Shown here: one piece after another, positions 1 to 6,545 of the stretch | How positions within the stretch are numbered: position 1 is the first letter of the stretch | How the letters are laid out: each line of letters begins with the position of its first letter | From: an uncultured Fidelibacterota bacterium | Lineage (GTDB): Bacteria > Fidelibacterota > Marinisomatia > SCGC-AAA003-L08 > D37C17 | DNA length: 6,545 bases | Direction: 5' to 3' | Assembly (NCBI GenBank): GCA_913049525.1 | Contig: CAJWYZ010000082.1 | Span: 1 to 6,545 of the forward strand | Position numbers and translations under genes: made by a program | Notes under the pieces: model-generated | What the model saw: only the letters and a program-made list of their open reading frames with translations | Database searches by the model: none | Told to the model about the DNA's origin: nothing

Positions 1-55
1 GTGATGATAACACCATGGCCAGCAGCAGTCATGTACGAGTAGGGGATCCTGATAT
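1..55 (+). repeat. 55-bp direct repeat, copy 1
   Basis: These bases are identical to 1189-1243 over all 55 positions, and the next base differs (T here, A after copy 2). The repeat encodes the domain boundary DDNTMASSSHVRVGDPDI in the same frame in both copies. Because the window starts here, the leftward extent of the identity is unknown. The copy-to-copy distance is 1188 bases, an exact multiple of three (396 codons). Confidence 0.97.
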
Positions 56-1188
56 TACCTCTGATGACCAGATATTTGTATTGAGTGATCCCAGTGGTTC
101 TGATTCTTTGCGGATCAGGCCGATTACCATTGCAGAAGGGACTGTGCCCGTGATCACGGCTGCTGATGATATAGAGTTAACGCTCCCTGAGGAGTTAACG
201 TGGGACCCGGATCGACTGCCAGCTGTCACTGGCAGCGCTGCTGCGTACCTGGAGAGTACAACATTAACGTCGAGTAATCTTTCTTCGAGTAATCATGTAT
301 TGACCATTGCTGTAAACCAGGATTTTGATCCGGCTCATAACCAGTTAGTGTTAAGTAATGGTTATGTGCTTCCCACTGCTGTGATGTCAGATACAGGCCG
401 TATCCAGCTGGAGGTTAATAAGTGGGTAGATGGTACTGACGCAGTGGATGCAGCCTACAAGGTGGTAGATGATGTAATTATTACTACGGCGGAGCAGACC
501 TTTGTGTTAAGTGATGTTCAGGCGCCTATGGCTATGATTACGATCAGCAGGGTAGGCAGCTGGGAGGTGCTGGACAATCGGCCTTATCGTATCATTTTGC
601 CGGAGGCTTTTTATTTTAAGGATGGTGACGTAAATGTAGATCCCTCTTATCCATTGACTATCAGCAATGACACATTACGTTTTACCAGCAGCAGCACAGC
701 GGGCAGCACGATTACGTTGACCGGCACGTATCTGCTGCAGGACACCCAGGTACCATCCTCTATCACCCTGTCTGTTAACCCGGAGGAGACGGTAAACACC
801 GTTACAGACAGTACGCTCCGTATCGGTCAGCCGTCTGTTAAGTTTGCCGGTGGTGAGCAGATATTTGTATTAAGTGATGGCGATGTTGATCTAGGTACTA
901 TTATTTACAGTGATAGTGTTGCCGGTACGGCGATACCGGGAGAGGATATCCGCATCTATATTCCGGATAATCCATCTATTGACTGGCAATCTGGCGGCAG
1001 TGCTTTGTTGACGCAGGGTACAGGGGCAGTAGCATCTAGTGTTACTATAGATGCTGATACGTTGGTGGTGACGGTCACCAGTGCTTTATCGTATGATGCA
1101 GTGGTTCAGATCAGTGGTGCACAACTGGACCTGGGGTCAGTGGAGACGGATACGACTTTATTGAGAATGTTTGTCAACCGGGTGAACG
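1..1188 (+). repeat. 1188-bp repeat unit of three beta domains, probable member of a tandem array
   Basis: This block is flanked by the 55-bp identical sequence on both sides and contains three beta units. Their QxFVLSD strands lie at residues 19-25, 161-167 and 282-288, and their L/I-P turns at 57-58, 195-196 and 316-317. The DNA for QIFVLSD is nearly identical between unit 1 (69-89) and unit 3 (858-878), with one synonymous difference in 21 bases. It is 18 of 21 identical between unit 2 (495-515) and unit 3. The block is richer in G and C than the rest of the window. Only one copy is present here; further copies upstream are inferred from the flanking repeat. Confidence 0.6.
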
Positions 1189-4100
1189 GTGATGATAACA
1201 CCATGGCCAGCAGCAGTCATGTACGAGTAGGGGATCCTGATATATATTCAGCAGCAATTCAAACATTTATTGCGACTGATGCAACCGCTGAAGTCATTGA
1301 AAAAATTCATATAGTTGAAAATGAGAATGTTTCATGTATAAATCATAATGACCATATTAAAATAATTATTCCAGATGAAATTGGAATTTGGTGGAATGAT
1401 AATATTGAGCAAAATCCTGAAGGTGTATATTTCATAGAAAATATGCAAAATGCAGAGGATCATTTAAATATGGTAACAGAAAGATTTCAGATCAGTTCTT
1501 CAAATAAAGAACTAACAATTTTTGTGGATTCCGATTTTGATCCAGGAGATAGTCTTATCATTGGTGGTTTAACAGTGAATGTTAGTGGTGAAGAATATTT
1601 AATTAGTAATCAATATTTTGAATTGGCCGTCAATAGTAACGATACAATAAACATTGAATATATCGATTCATTTCCATTGATTATTACTAGTCCTGAACTA
1701 ATATTTACTGAAGAAATAGGTTTAGTGGTAAATGATCCCCCAACAGCTTTTAACGGGTTGTTTTTACAAGAACATGATCAATATGGAACAATCAAAAAAG
1801 ATCAAAGAGTGCAAATAGTATTGCCAAGTGATCCACCAGAATTAAAATGGTCCAGCGAATCTATCATTACCGATACAACTTATTTATATAGTGACTCGAT
1901 GGAAATAATATCTAATGGAAAAGTATTTTCTTTTGTACCAAAAGAAAATTTTCCCCTTAATTATGAATTAGATCTTGGAGAATTAAAAATTGATACCGTT
2001 TCAACACGAATAATTGATGGTGAAGATTTAGCTTTCAAAATAAGAAATAGTTCAACAACATATTTATTTTCAGAAAAAGATGTTGGAATAATAAAATCGT
2101 ATTGGGTGGCTGATCCGGAAGTTTATAGTCGTATTGATCAAATATATTATTTAAGAAAATTAGATGGGCAAATTTTAGTTGAAGCATTAAATACGTTGGT
2201 TATCCGTGATGATGATATTAATCCCATTATGAATACATTAAGACAATCAGTGCGCGTAAAATTACCTGAAAACGCAAAGTGGAATATTATAGATGATTTT
2301 ATTATTCAATCTGGAGACGCAGCAGGTAACTTATTAAGTGTAGTTTCATTTTCGGAAGACTCTTCGGCCGTAAATTTGACTTTTCAACAAAATTTTGGTA
2401 TAAATGATTCTTTGCTTGTTCATGGGTTGAGCATTATTCCCTTTTCGCCATCTGAAGTAATAGATCATTTATTAATTTCGTTTAACCAGGGTGAATCAAT
2501 TAATCTAATTGATGAAAAAGATTTTTATGTCGGTGAGATTAGTTTTACTTCCACCAATGAAAATATTGTTTTAAGGGGGGGGGGTAACACTGGAAAATTA
2601 TCGCGTATTCGTCTTGAAGAGAAATCCATTTTACCCAGATTGAATAATCTTATTTTAAACATTCCACCTGAATTATCAGTTGTCTGGTCAGAAGAAAATG
2701 TATTTACTGCTGAGACATTTGATGGTACATCGCAAACAGTACTTGAAAAGCTTGATATTGAACATATTATTATTGATCCTGAGTCGGAACAAAAATTAAT
2801 TATACCCTTTATTGGACAGAATCAGATGGTGCCAGGTGATATTATTTATATTGGTGACCTTTTATACAATAATGAATCTGATTTGAATACTCAATCAAGA
2901 ATAACATATTTAGGTTTGGAAGTTGCTAATGGAATATTCGTACCGGACAGCATCCCTACTTATCTTGCGTCAGCATATTTTGAGAGTTTTTCAGGTAACA
3001 ATATTATTAATAGAGATATCTTACATGCTTTTCGGCTAAACGAAATGATTATTGCAAATGATACTATGTTATTTAACCTTTTCGGGGTTGAGTTAGTTGA
3101 AGCTGGTGATACACTTTTAATGAGTGTGCCAAACGAATTTTCCATTTTATGGTCTGATTCTATTGAAAACAATATATCTATTACAGATACTAATGGAAAT
3201 GATTGGAAAGATAGTACAATTTCAATATCTATTAATGATCAGCATGATGAGCTTTCTCTAATATTTAATGATGATATAGAAGGCAATACTCTCTCAATTA
3301 ATAATTTACAAGTTGATATTGCTGATTCAACGGGAATCGGCTACATAAAATTATTCAAAAAAAATACTGGCGAATATTTAGGAGTAGATAAATATCCCAT
3401 AGCAGTAGGAACACCTAGAATAAACTTTTTAGAAGATAAGAATATTGTATGGCTGAATGCTGATAGAAATAAAAAATTACCTACATTTAAAATAATCGAA
3501 TCTATTATACCTCTTTTAACTGATCATTTTTCATTGGTTTTGTATGATTCATCACTTTCAACATTCATACAATTTGACACTTCTATCACTGATGAAATTG
3601 AATATTCTTTACAGTTTTATCCAGAAATAGAATTCAGTGAAGATAATAGGATGATAACATTTAGCAATTTTGGTGATGGATTCGGTGACGAACTTGCAAT
3701 TAGTAATATACCATTAGTTATAAGGGATGATGTATTTAATATTCAAAATCCTACAGACTTGTTAAGGCAATCATTAAGAGTTTCTATAAATAATCGTTAT
3801 TTGGACAATTATTCTGTAACTAAAACAGAATTAGAATTGACTCCATCTCTGTTTTTTACTGAACCGTTAGTATATAATCAGAATGAAATCAATAAAATAA
3901 GTTTTAACATTAAGAATAATTTCTTAATGGATTCTCAAAGTGACTTTTCTACTATGGCTGAAGATATTTCATTATTCATAGGGTCTGATACTATTTCTTT
4001 TGATAATGATATTAATGTTATAACACGGTTCATTGACCAAATTGAGGTTGAGAATTATTTATATCAAAATTTGACAGAATTAACTTTAAATATTGATGAA

Positions 4101-5273
4101 GAAATTGTTGAACTAATAAACATCTATTTAGATCACATGAGCGTTAATAAAGATAAAACCGCATTGAAAATATTGTATAATTTGCTAATTGATAGAGAAG
4201 ATCTAGAAGAACTTAAATTTTACCCTGATATATTACCATTTATGATCGATTTTATTGATAATTTTAGAAGTTTTAATTCAGATTCAACATTTTTAGAAAT
4301 TGATTTAAACACTGATGTAGAAACTATTGGTGTGCCTTCTGTGAGAGTAGCTTCTGCTCTAACATTATTTGACACTACATTACATGAAATAAGCCATACT
4401 TTTAATGTAGTGGATAATAATAAAATCCGGTTAAATCTTGATCAACTATTAAATAACGAAAAAGATGGATTATACAAAATAACTCTGATGTTCAATTATT
4501 TTTCAGATACGAGCTCCATACCATTTCAAAGATATTATTTACTTGATAGAACATCCCCAGATATTTACCAGTTTTCTCCATTCCCTGGTCAAAAGTCTGA
4601 TGGTAGCGGACAGGATATTACAGTTAATGATACTTTAGGTTTATATATTACTGATGGTCCAGTTTATTTTGATATTCAAGGCGTTATATATCCAGATAGT
4701 GGAACATTTCCAATTGACCTTACATATATCTTTGATAATCAAAAAACCATTCAATATGGTTTGAGTATAAATAATAATAATTTTGCCTTTCAAGCAGACT
4801 CCTTTATGGTTGATAGTAGTTTGAATGGACATTATTCTATCGATAATAATTTATATCAATCTAATTTAATTAATCAAAGTGGCGACCTATCCTATGCATT
4901 TACAATTAGAGACAAGGCTGGCAACAGTAATAATATTGATGTTTTATTTTATCTAGTACTCAATCAAAATTCAGCCAATGCGCATTTTTTCAATTATCCC
5001 AACCCTTTTTCACCGAGAAATAGTGAAATCACTAATTTTCGTTATACACTCTTGAAGGACACTGAATGGGGGAAATTATTTATATTTGATAGTAATGGAG
5101 ATCTTGTATATTTATATCAACTAAAAGAATATGAATTATCTTCTGGTACGCATAATATACTTTGGGATGGAAATTCTATTTATGGTTCAAAATTAGCAAA
5201 CGGTGTATATTTCTCAATAATAGAATTTCCAAAAAATAAGACGAGATTTAATAAAATTGCAGTCATAAATTAA
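1..5273 (+). CDS. Giant secreted beta-repeat protein with T9SS C-terminal tail, 5' partial
   Basis: This is the C-terminal part of a very large surface or secreted protein. The frame is open from base 3 to the TAA at 5271-5273. The ATG at base 15 is not the real start: it lacks a Shine-Dalgarno site, the frame is open before it, and the same ATG sits mid-protein at 1203. Residues below count that ATG as 1. At least eight beta-rich units of about 120-155 residues run to about residue 1125, marked by QxFVLSD-like, LP-x(4-7)-W and NxDFDP-like motifs. Then come a probable ninth unit, an acidic helix-prone stretch (about 1361-1420), an Ig-like module (about 1510-1648, with a DKAGN motif) and a FlgD-Ig/T9SS tail (1655-1752) with YPNPFSP. 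Only one cysteine is visible. The signal peptide must lie upstream. An adhesin or S-layer-like role is inference; no catalytic domain is evident. GC content changes sharply at base 1244, and a G10 tract lies at 2575-2584. Confidence 0.9.
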   Translation, partial: DDNTMASSSHVRVGDPDITSDDQIFVLSDPSGSDSLRIRPITIAEGTVPVITAADDIELTLPEELTWDPDRLPAVTGSAAAYLESTTLTSSNLSSSNHVLTIAVNQDFDPAHNQLVLSNGYVLPTAVMSDTGRIQLEVNKWVDGTDAVDAAYKVVDDVIITTAEQTFVLSDVQAPMAMITISRVGSWEVLDNRPYRIILPEAFYFKDGDVNVDPSYPLTISNDTLRFTSSSTAGSTITLTGTYLLQDTQVPSSITLSVNPEETVNTVTDSTLRIGQPSVKFAGGEQIFVLSDGDVDLGTIIYSDSVAGTAIPGEDIRIYIPDNPSIDWQSGGSALLTQGTGAVASSVTIDADTLVVTVTSALSYDAVVQISGAQLDLGSVETDTTLLRMFVNRVNGDDNTMASSSHVRVGDPDIYSAAIQTFIATDATAEVIEKIHIVENENVSCINHNDHIKIIIPDEIGIWWNDNIEQNPEGVYFIENMQNAEDHLNMVTERFQISSSNKELTIFVDSDFDPGDSLIIGGLTVNVSGEEYLISNQYFELAVNSNDTINIEYIDSFPLIITSPELIFTEEIGLVVNDPPTAFNGLFLQEHDQYGTIKKDQRVQIVLPSDPPELKWSSESIITDTTYLYSDSMEIISNGKVFSFVPKENFPLNYELDLGELKIDTVSTRIIDGEDLAFKIRNSSTTYLFSEKDVGIIKSYWVADPEVYSRIDQIYYLRKLDGQILVEALNTLVIRDDDINPIMNTLRQSVRVKLPENAKWNIIDDFIIQSGDAAGNLLSVVSFSEDSSAVNLTFQQNFGINDSLLVHGLSIIPFSPSEVIDHLLISFNQGESINLIDEKDFYVGEISFTSTNENIVLRGGGNTGKLSRIRLEEKSILPRLNNLILNIPPELSVVWSEENVFTAETFDGTSQTVLEKLDIEHIIIDPESEQKLIIPFIGQNQMVPGDIIYIGDLLYNNESDLNTQSRITYLGLEVANGIFVPDSIPTYLASAYFESFSGNNIINRDILHAFRLNEMIIANDTMLFNLFGVELVEAGDTLLMSVPNEFSILWSDSIENNISITDTNGNDWKDSTISISINDQHDELSLIFNDDIEGNTLSINNLQVDIADSTGIGYIKLFKKNTGEYLGVDKYPIAVGTPRINFLEDKNIVWLNADRNKKLPTFKIIESIIPLLTDHFSLVLYDSSLSTFIQFDTSITDEIEYSLQFYPEIEFSEDNRMITFSNFGDGFGDELAISNIPLVIRDDVFNIQNPTDLLRQSLRVSINNRYLDNYSVTKTELELTPSLFFTEPLVYNQNEINKISFNIKNNFLMDSQSDFSTMAEDISLFIGSDTISFDNDINVITRFIDQIEVENYLYQNLTELTLNIDEEIVELINIYLDHMSVNKDKTALKILYNLLIDREDLEELKFYPDILPFMIDFIDNFRSFNSDSTFLEIDLNTDVETIGVPSVRVASALTLFDTTLHEISHTFNVVDNNKIRLNLDQLLNNEKDGLYKITLMFNYFSDTSSIPFQRYYLLDRTSPDIYQFSPFPGQKSDGSGQDITVNDTLGLYITDGPVYFDIQGVIYPDSGTFPIDLTYIFDNQKTIQYGLSINNNNFAFQADSFMVDSSLNGHYSIDNNLYQSNLINQSGDLSYAFTIRDKAGNSNNIDVLFYLVLNQNSANAHFFNYPNPFSPRNSEITNFRYTLLKDTEWGKLFIFDSNGDLVYLYQLKEYELSSGTHNILWDGNSIYGSKLANGVYFSIIEFPKNKTRFNKIAVIN
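1189..1243 (+). repeat. 55-bp direct repeat, copy 2, at a composition boundary
   Basis: This is the exact second copy of bases 1-55, in the same reading frame. Upstream sequence is about 50% GC and downstream sequence about 30% GC, so this copy is the junction between two compositionally different parts of the gene. The bases after it encode YSAAIQTFIATD, where copy 1 is followed by TSDDQIFVLSD. These are related in pattern but clearly diverged. Confidence 0.97.
2575..2584 (+). repeat. G10 homopolymer tract inside the coding sequence
   Basis: Ten consecutive G occur in an otherwise about 30% GC stretch, encoding R854-G-G-G857. With eleven G the frame reads straight into TAA next to the tract. 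With nine G the frame meets TGA at 2641-2643 after 19 novel codons following the tract. Either change removes about 895 residues, including the whole T9SS tail. This is the layout expected of a slipped-strand contingency locus. Confidence 0.9.
4542..4958 (+). other. Ig-like module preceding the sorting tail
   Basis: Residues about 1510-1648 begin with 'DRTSPDIYQFSPFPGQ' and end with 'FTIRDKAGNSNNIDVLFY'. The opening D-x-T-x-P and the closing D-x-A-G-N-x motif are typical of bacterial Ig-like beta sandwiches placed just before T9SS or FlgD-type tails. It probably acts as a spacer between the repeat array and the sorting domain. The exact family cannot be assigned by eye. Confidence 0.6.
4977..5270 (+). 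other. FlgD-Ig / T9SS type A C-terminal sorting domain
   Basis: Residues 1655-1752 contain the hallmark YPNPFSP (1661-1667), then FRYTL, a KLFIFDSNGDLVY strand pair, 'HNILWDGNSIYGSKLANGVYF' as the FlgD-Ig-like core (W-D-G-x-x-x-G-x-x-L-A-N-G-V-Y), and a terminal basic strand ending KIAVIN. In FCB-group bacteria this domain directs export through the type IX secretion system and is usually removed or used for surface anchoring. It is the strongest functional clue in the gene. Confidence 0.9.
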
Positions 5274-6253
5274 TGAAAATTATCTTTATATACTTAATAT
5301 CATTACCAATGATAATATTTGGTGATGAATCGGGCGGATTATCATTTTTAAATATTCCCACTTCAGGTAATTCTGCTTCTCTGGGGAACACAATAACTGC
5401 TGATTTATACAGGCCAACTTCCTTATTACAAAATCCTGCAAATATATGGCAGAATTCACAACATACCTTTAGTATTTCAAAAAGATCAGCAATAACTCAA
5501 ACAAATTATTTAAATGGCTTTTATGGTTTAAAAATCCGAGATTTAACTTTTTGCTTGGGTGTTGTTCAATATGGAGTAAATAAAATTGAGGAATATGATA
5601 CCGAGGCAAATTTTCAGGGTTATTTTAATTTTCAAAATTGGGCAATTGCTCTAGGGACCTCGAAGAGAATGTCAGGTATGCTTTTTGGTATTGGTGTCAG
5701 TCATATCACTCAAAATTTCACTCAAATTTCATATAATAAGGAAAATTTTTTGGGATTAGACATAGGTGTGACTGTAATGGATTTATTATATAGAAATAAT
5801 AATGTTATTTTAACTGTTTCATATGTCAATAAAATTATGTTTGACATCCCGGACTTTCAGCAGGTTAATTCAGCTACAAGTAATAATATTCTTGGTATTA
5901 AGACATTGTTTAGACAAAATTCAATTTCATTATCAATTTTTTCAGATTTATTATTTAATGCAAATAGTAAAATGGTTAATATGCGTGCTGGGTTGCAACC
6001 ACAAATTAATTTTAAAAATAATGTGTTAACGAATGCTGGAATTAATATTGGATTAAATAAATTGCCTTTATATTGGACAGATGATGATATATTTAATGAT
6101 GATTTTATAGAGTATAGTCGCAAACTTTCTATAGGTGGATATTTAGAAATTATGTTACCGGTAATTAATCAAAATATGCTCATTAATTATGCTTATGAAA
6201 ATCATAAAGTATTACCAGCGAGCCAATATGTATCAATTCAGTTTTCTATTTAA
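5273..6253 (+). CDS. PorV/PorQ-like outer-membrane beta-barrel protein
   Basis: This 326-residue protein is probably an outer-membrane barrel of the PorV/PorQ group, related to FadL-type barrels. Residues 1-17 are a signal peptide (MKIIFIYLISLPMIIFG) with cleavage likely just before DESGG. The segment at 21-60, with GGLSFLNIPTSGNSASLGN and LLQNPANIW, matches the family N-terminus, where a conserved F-L-x-(I/L)-P, S-A-(A/S)-L-G and N-P-A sequence is seen. The rest is alternating amphipathic strands (for example 82-102, 122-150, 160-187, 255-262, 284-298) ending in YVSIQFSI, as expected of a barrel closing strand. PorV carries T9SS cargo to the surface attachment complex and PorQ is a related accessory protein; which one this resembles more cannot be told here. 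The ATG overlaps the upstream stop (TAATG), with no clear Shine-Dalgarno site, suggesting translational coupling to the giant cargo gene. Confidence 0.75.
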   Translation: MKIIFIYLISLPMIIFGDESGGLSFLNIPTSGNSASLGNTITADLYRPTSLLQNPANIWQNSQHTFSISKRSAITQTNYLNGFYGLKIRDLTFCLGVVQYGVNKIEEYDTEANFQGYFNFQNWAIALGTSKRMSGMLFGIGVSHITQNFTQISYNKENFLGLDIGVTVMDLLYRNNNVILTVSYVNKIMFDIPDFQQVNSATSNNILGIKTLFRQNSISLSIFSDLLFNANSKMVNMRAGLQPQINFKNNVLTNAGINIGLNKLPLYWTDDDIFNDDFIEYSRKLSIGGYLEIMLPVINQNMLINYAYENHKVLPASQYVSIQFSI

Positions 6254-6315
6254 TGTGAAACTGGTAAAAAATAATAAGGATTAGAATTTGAAATTGAAGA
6301 TAAAAGATTTAATCT

Positions 6316-6322
6316 AAAGGAG
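6316..6322 (+). promoter_or_regulatory. Shine-Dalgarno site AAAGGAG
   Basis: AAAGGAG lies six bases before the ATG at 6329 and fixes that start. It contrasts with the barrel gene upstream, which has no recognisable site and relies on stop-start overlap. Confidence 0.85.
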
Positions 6323-6328
6323 TTTGTA

Positions 6329-6545
6329 ATGAAAAAGACATTATTAATTATAACAGCATTTCTATTTATCACATCTACTGCATTTCCACAAGCCAAAATG
6401 GATATGAATAATCTAATGGATAGGGGTGGACTTCTATACGCACCAAATAAAGAGAAGCCATTTTCTGGGAGTGTATTTGCCTTGTACGACAATGGTCAGA
6501 AAAAATTAAATGGCAGATATAGAAACGGTATCAAAAATGGTAAAT
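6329..6545 (+). CDS. Secreted YwqK-like / MORN-variant repeat protein, 3' partial
   Basis: Seventy-two codons are visible before the right edge. Residues 1-22 (MKKTLLIITAFLFITSTAFPQA) form a signal peptide with cleavage probably after the final alanine. The mature part starts with KMDMNNLMDRGGLLYAPN, then KPFSGSVFALYDNGQKKLNG and RYRNGIKNGK. The last two stretches fit the MORN_2 (YwqK) pattern of Y-x-N-G-x-K-x-x-x-G-x-Y-x-N-G-x-x-x-G, of which more copies would be expected downstream. Proteins like this are often labelled 'YwqK family antitoxin', but that name rests on weak evidence and no toxin is visible here, so I do not infer a toxin-antitoxin role. It has its own ribosome binding site 75 bases after the barrel gene, so it may be in the same transcript or a separate one. 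Confidence 0.8.
   Translation, partial: MKKTLLIITAFLFITSTAFPQAKMDMNNLMDRGGLLYAPNKEKPFSGSVFALYDNGQKKLNGRYRNGIKNGK

Larger units (their letters stand above)
15..3400 (+). other. Array of at least eight diverged beta-rich units within the giant protein
   Basis: Each unit follows one pattern: an opening hydrophobic-G-x-P-like strand (VGDPDI, IGQPSV, VADPEV), a QxFVLSD-like strand, a strand ending in L/I-P followed after 4-7 residues by W, a 'SSNxxLTIxVNxDFDP'-like strand, and a closing xxVN strand. The prolines before W are at residues 58, 196 (F instead of W), 317, 453, 604, 751, 884 and 1039, so spacing is 121-155. DFDP-like turns are at 103-106, 507-510, 644-646, 793-795 and about 1086-1088. 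Units 1-3 lie in the GC-richer part and units 4-8 in the AT-rich part, so the family crosses the composition boundary. The pattern suggests stacked Ig-like or cadherin-like beta sandwiches. I do not recognise a named Pfam family. Confidence 0.65.

Noticed and set aside
15..17. ATG at base 15 as the start of the giant gene
   Set aside because: The frame is open upstream to the window edge, there is no Shine-Dalgarno site or signal peptide, and an identical ATG context occurs mid-protein at 1203.
3357..3364. A8 tract as a second slippage site
   Set aside because: Runs of A this long are expected by chance in sequence of about 70% AT, so it carries no special signal compared with the G10 tract.
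4383..4397. HEISH (residues 1457-1461) matching the HExxH zinc-protease motif
   Set aside because: It lies in an alternating beta-strand stretch (TLHEISHTFNVV) with no helix and no evident third ligand, so it is best read as coincidence.
6254..6328. Terminator or promoter in the gap after the barrel gene
   Set aside because: No GC-rich hairpin with a T run is present. A TTGAAA at 6288-6293 has no acceptable -10 partner at proper spacing, and the small AGATT/AATCT inverted repeat has a one-base loop.
29..6492. Short reverse-strand and out-of-frame open frames (for example 2960-3172, 4641-4832 and 5857-6123 on the minus strand)
   Set aside because: They lie opposite or inside well-supported genes, have no ribosome binding sites of note and encode low-complexity, unrecognisable peptides.
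6329..6545. Antitoxin role suggested by the YwqK family label
   Set aside because: The visible protein has a secretion signal and MORN-variant repeats, and no toxin gene is seen nearby; the label alone is not evidence.

Overview
The window looks like an AT-rich genome from the Fibrobacterota-Chlorobiota-Bacteroidota (FCB) assemblage. A marine or candidate-phylum lineage such as Marinimicrobia (SAR406) or an Ignavibacteria relative is my best guess. The reasons are a type IX secretion (T9SS)-style C-terminal tail with a YPNPFSP motif, an adjacent PorV/PorQ-like outer-membrane barrel, a YwqK-like MORN-variant secreted protein, and roughly 30% GC over most of the window. The lineage is an inference from family distribution, not from a phylogenetic marker.

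Layout, all on the + strand. (1) Bases 1-5273 hold the 3' portion (1,756 codons in view) of one giant gene that is open at the left edge. Its product is a secreted or surface repeat protein: at least eight beta-rich units of about 120-155 residues, an acidic, helix-prone segment, an Ig-like module, and a C-terminal FlgD-Ig/T9SS sorting domain. (2) Bases 5273-6253 hold a PorV/PorQ-like barrel gene whose ATG overlaps the TAA of the giant gene (TAATG), so the two are almost certainly cotranscribed and probably translationally coupled. (3) After a 75-base gap with a good Shine-Dalgarno site comes the 5' end of a secreted YwqK/MORN-variant protein, cut off by the right edge.

A plausible reading is a secretion pair: a large adhesin-like cargo carrying a T9SS tail, and the outer-membrane barrel that escorts or anchors it.

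Three things in the giant gene deserve attention. A 55-base exact repeat opens the window and recurs 1,188 bases (396 codons) later, which points to a tandem array upstream, possibly collapsed in assembly. Base composition changes abruptly from about 50% to about 30% GC exactly where the second copy ends, while reading frame and domain pattern continue. A run of ten G in the AT-rich part would, on slippage by one base in either direction, truncate the protein before its secretion tail, making it a candidate phase-variation switch. I saw no RNA genes, CRISPR arrays, insertion sequences or convincing terminators.
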